Shown: positions 62,155 to 64,000 of the stretch, in pieces
Numbering within the stretch: position 1 is the stretch's first letter
Layout: each line of letters starts with the position of its first letter
Assembly (NCBI GenBank): GCA_036000105.1
Contig: DASYGE010000002.1
Span: 124,001 to 188,000, forward strand
DNA from: DASUBN01 sp036000105
GTDB lineage: Bacteria > Pseudomonadota > Gammaproteobacteria > Natronospirales > REEB76
DNA: 64,000 nucleotides
Direction of reading: 5' to 3'
The notes under the pieces: model-generated
Database searches by the model: none
What the model was told of the DNA's origin: nothing
Seen by the model: only the letters and a program-made list of their open reading frames with translations
Position numbers and translations under genes: made by a program

Positions 62155-63045
62155 ATGGGATTTCAATTATGGACCTCTCCAATTACGGGTTATCGTCGAA
62201 AGGGCACGCGTATTTCAGAACTACGGGCGCTTGTTGGCTCTGGAATTACAGCGATGGCAGTACTTGAGCCGCTGCAGTCCTGCATCAATACAATTAGCGC
62301 CTCCGAAGTGGCTCCAGCACTCCGACGGAGAGAGTTCGATGTCGCGGGTATTAAGGAGTCAGGTACCGGCCCTGTAAAAGGATTTGTCAGGACATCAGAG
62401 CTGACTAGTGGGGCGGTACAAGACCATTTCCATCCATTTGAGGCTCAACACCTCGTTTCTGAAGCAATACCGTTGCATGAGCTTTTGTCTGCTTTAAAGA
62501 CGAAGACTCATGTTTTCGTGCTTATTGGTTCTGAAGTGCGTGGCATCGTAACCAGAACTGATTTGAATAAACCGCCGGTCCGTATCTATTTATTTGGAAT
62601 TATTTCGTTATTTGAAATGCATTTAACCTTTTGGCTAAGGACCGTACTAAAGACGCGAACGCTGGACGTATTAATAAATGAAAATCGACTTGTTAGTGCA
62701 AAAGAGTTGCAAGAGTTGCGCGGCCAACATAACGAGCATGTGGACTTAGTCGAGTGTCTTCAGCTTTGTGATAAGCGGGATGTAATTGTAGGAGATGATG
62801 CACTACGTGAGAAACTCGGTATGGGGAGTAAAGATCGAGCGGTAAGAAAAATTAAAGAGCTTGAGGAGCTAAGAAATCGTGTTGCACATAGTCAGCAAGA
62901 CTTAAGTCAAGGTATAAGATGGGAAGGAATAATTGAGCTGGTCGAGTGGATTGAGAATGTTGTAGGAATTTCGGATGCACTTGTAGAACAAGAAGCTAAA
63001 AATCAATCGGGGACGATTGTAGAAGGCCTGTTAGCCTCGATCTGA
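62155..63045 (+). CDS. CBS-pair protein with C-terminal HEPN-like Rx4H motif
   Basis: A 296-residue protein. The N-terminal 150 residues look like two CBS repeats (REFDVAGIKESGTGPVKGFV; HVFVLIGSEVRGIVTRTDL). The rest is helical and near its end has ELEELRNRVAHSQQDL, where RNRVAH is a HEPN Rx4H motif (Arg about residue 240). HEPN domains are RNases common in toxin and phage-defence proteins; CBS pairs bind adenosine nucleotides. That combination suggests a nucleotide-controlled RNase. ATG 62155 is favoured over 62143. It is divergent from vsr by about 50 bases. Confidence 0.7.
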   Translation: MGFQLWTSPITGYRRKGTRISELRALVGSGITAMAVLEPLQSCINTISASEVAPALRRREFDVAGIKESGTGPVKGFVRTSELTSGAVQDHFHPFEAQHLVSEAIPLHELLSALKTKTHVFVLIGSEVRGIVTRTDLNKPPVRIYLFGIISLFEMHLTFWLRTVLKTRTLDVLINENRLVSAKELQELRGQHNEHVDLVECLQLCDKRDVIVGDDALREKLGMGSKDRAVRKIKELEELRNRVAHSQQDLSQGIRWEGIIELVEWIENVVGISDALVEQEAKNQSGTIVEGLLASI

Positions 63046-63166
63046 ATCGATGAAAATATATGACACTATCCTCCCTCCGTAGGGTGGGGCTAGTCGCTGC
63101 TTTGAGTCTGTGTAAGATGGAGCTATCTAGCGCGCTTTGTCCCGGGGATTTGGGAAAGGGGTACAC

Positions 63167-64000
63167 GTGATCCACAAGAACTCGGTTATGAGTCAGTTGG
63201 TCTTGCTATCGCTCGTCGGTCTTGCGATTGTGACATCAAGTGCTGGCGCTAATCCTGACTCGCCGGCTCCTGCCGCAAAGTCAAGTAACGTCAAAGAGCT
63301 GCCGAGTGGGCCGAGCGGTGATAGCTCGGTGGCTGGCACTGATTATCGGTTGCATCCTTTCAAAGCCAAGGACGAAGCAGGGCACCCTCTGACAGATGTG
63401 CCCGCCAACATAGTCGACGTCTTCTCCGGGATGGGGGAATGGGACGCGCCCAAATACAGCGAACCACCGGCGATCACGTATCAGATACCGGCGGATATCC
63501 GTGATCAGATCCAGTTGTTCTATGCAAGTGGGCCCGGATGGGTAGTCGTACCGAAGGGTTGGGTTATCCATAGGGCGGCGGAAGGCGCCGATGGAAATGC
63601 GGTGTTCTCATTCTTATCCCCTAAGGGGCGCGAGGGAGGTTGGTTGGAGATAGAGTCCATACCGGCATGTATGGGCTGCATGTATAGTGCCGCAGACGGC
63701 ATTATCCCCGGAGCCCATGCTGGGCTTGAAGGGATAACAGAAGACGGCGCGCCAGAGCCGACACTCGTCCCCAAGCCGGATTCCATGACTCACCCGACTG
63801 CCTGCCTGGCAGTCTTTAGTTATCGTATCAAACCGTCCTTGACTGTCCACGCGGTCGTCTTCCTCGGGCACGCCGAAGAGCCGACTGAGACAGACGAGGA
63901 AGGCGCGTCCCTGTATATCGCCATGCCCGACGCAAACGCGAAACTCGCGGAGTTCATAAGCGGGTTCTTCCAAAAGACGTATTCCGACTGTGCTGGAGTG
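63167..64000 (+). CDS. Exported DUF4850-like protein (cut by window end)
   Basis: Open to the last base, 278 codons visible. GTG start with AAAGGGG five bases upstream (an ATG at 63188 is the alternative), a signal peptide (LVLLSLVGLAIVTSSAGA), then ITYQIPADIRDQIQLFY, GWVVVPKGWVIHRAAEGADG and ESIPACMGCMYSAADGIIPG, a pattern I associate with DUF4850 proteins. The CMGCM cysteines could form a disulfide or bind metal. GC content returns towards the genome level here, so it is probably outside the island. Function unknown. Confidence 0.65.
   Translation, partial: MIHKNSVMSQLVLLSLVGLAIVTSSAGANPDSPAPAAKSSNVKELPSGPSGDSSVAGTDYRLHPFKAKDEAGHPLTDVPANIVDVFSGMGEWDAPKYSEPPAITYQIPADIRDQIQLFYASGPGWVVVPKGWVIHRAAEGADGNAVFSFLSPKGREGGWLEIESIPACMGCMYSAADGIIPGAHAGLEGITEDGAPEPTLVPKPDSMTHPTACLAVFSYRIKPSLTVHAVVFLGHAEEPTETDEEGASLYIAMPDANAKLAEFISGFFQKTYSDCAGV

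Overview
The window is chromosomal DNA of a GC-rich gammaproteobacterium. Gene neighbourhoods point to the Xanthomonadales/Nevskiales side of the class: dusB-fis, rhlB facing trxA-rho, groESL-cutA-dsbD-aroQ-accBC-prmA, and a metY-metX-hom operon. I cannot name a genus. No rRNA, tRNA or CRISPR array was recognised. Most of the window is ordinary core genome with tight operons (many 4-base ATGA overlaps). The last 6 kb contain a lower-GC accessory island.

Layout. 1-3884: end of an Lhr helicase and a MarC-type membrane protein. 3898-6374: arsenic operon arsN2-arsR-arsI-arsC-aquaporin, with an ArsR-type palindrome over the arsR start codon. 6387-9158: a methyltransferase, two tandem DUF899 proteins and a small membrane protein. 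9187-14122: a periplasmic-sensor diguanylate cyclase and a Kef-type antiporter. 14174-17729: metY-metX-hom. 18122-21684: DUF3311/sodium-solute symporter and a secreted amidohydrolase. 21681-25994: a redox cluster with hemerythrin, an FNR whose four cluster cysteines sit at the E. coli positions, a Cyc2-like outer-membrane cytochrome-porin, a pseudoazurin-type cupredoxin and an outer-membrane barrel. An FNR-like box lies before the cytochrome. This suggests an oxygen-regulated extracellular electron route, possibly Fe(II) oxidation. 26295-36311: glutamate-synthase-like oxidoreductase, propeller-phosphoesterase, lipoprotein, DUF1223, ttcA, GGCT, rnm, YdcH, queD, dienelactone hydrolase, chalcone-isomerase-like protein. 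36515-45641: cysQ, yrfG, rhlB, trxA, rho, purD, purH, fis. 45638-57558: dusB, DUF3426, prmA, accC, accB, aroQ, tlpA-like, dsbD, cutA, groES, groEL.

58132-63045 is an AT-richer island with a compact DNA-modification/defence module: C5-cytosine methyltransferase, MutL/MORC-like GHKL ATPase, a Rossmann-type putative methyltransferase, a convergent Vsr endonuclease, and a CBS-domain protein with a HEPN-type Rx4H motif. The first four resemble prokaryotic MORC/MutL-linked restriction-modification loci. The CBS-HEPN partner and the putative methyltransferase make this the best candidate for an undescribed system.

A second theme is intergenic structure. At least five copies of a long imperfect palindrome family sit at gene ends, and their outer arms usually touch a neighbouring stop codon. 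Six stem-loops are stacked in the dusB-fis leader. Two gene-end duplications (5' end of prmA, 3' end of dsbD) lie beside short GC-rich hairpin repeats.
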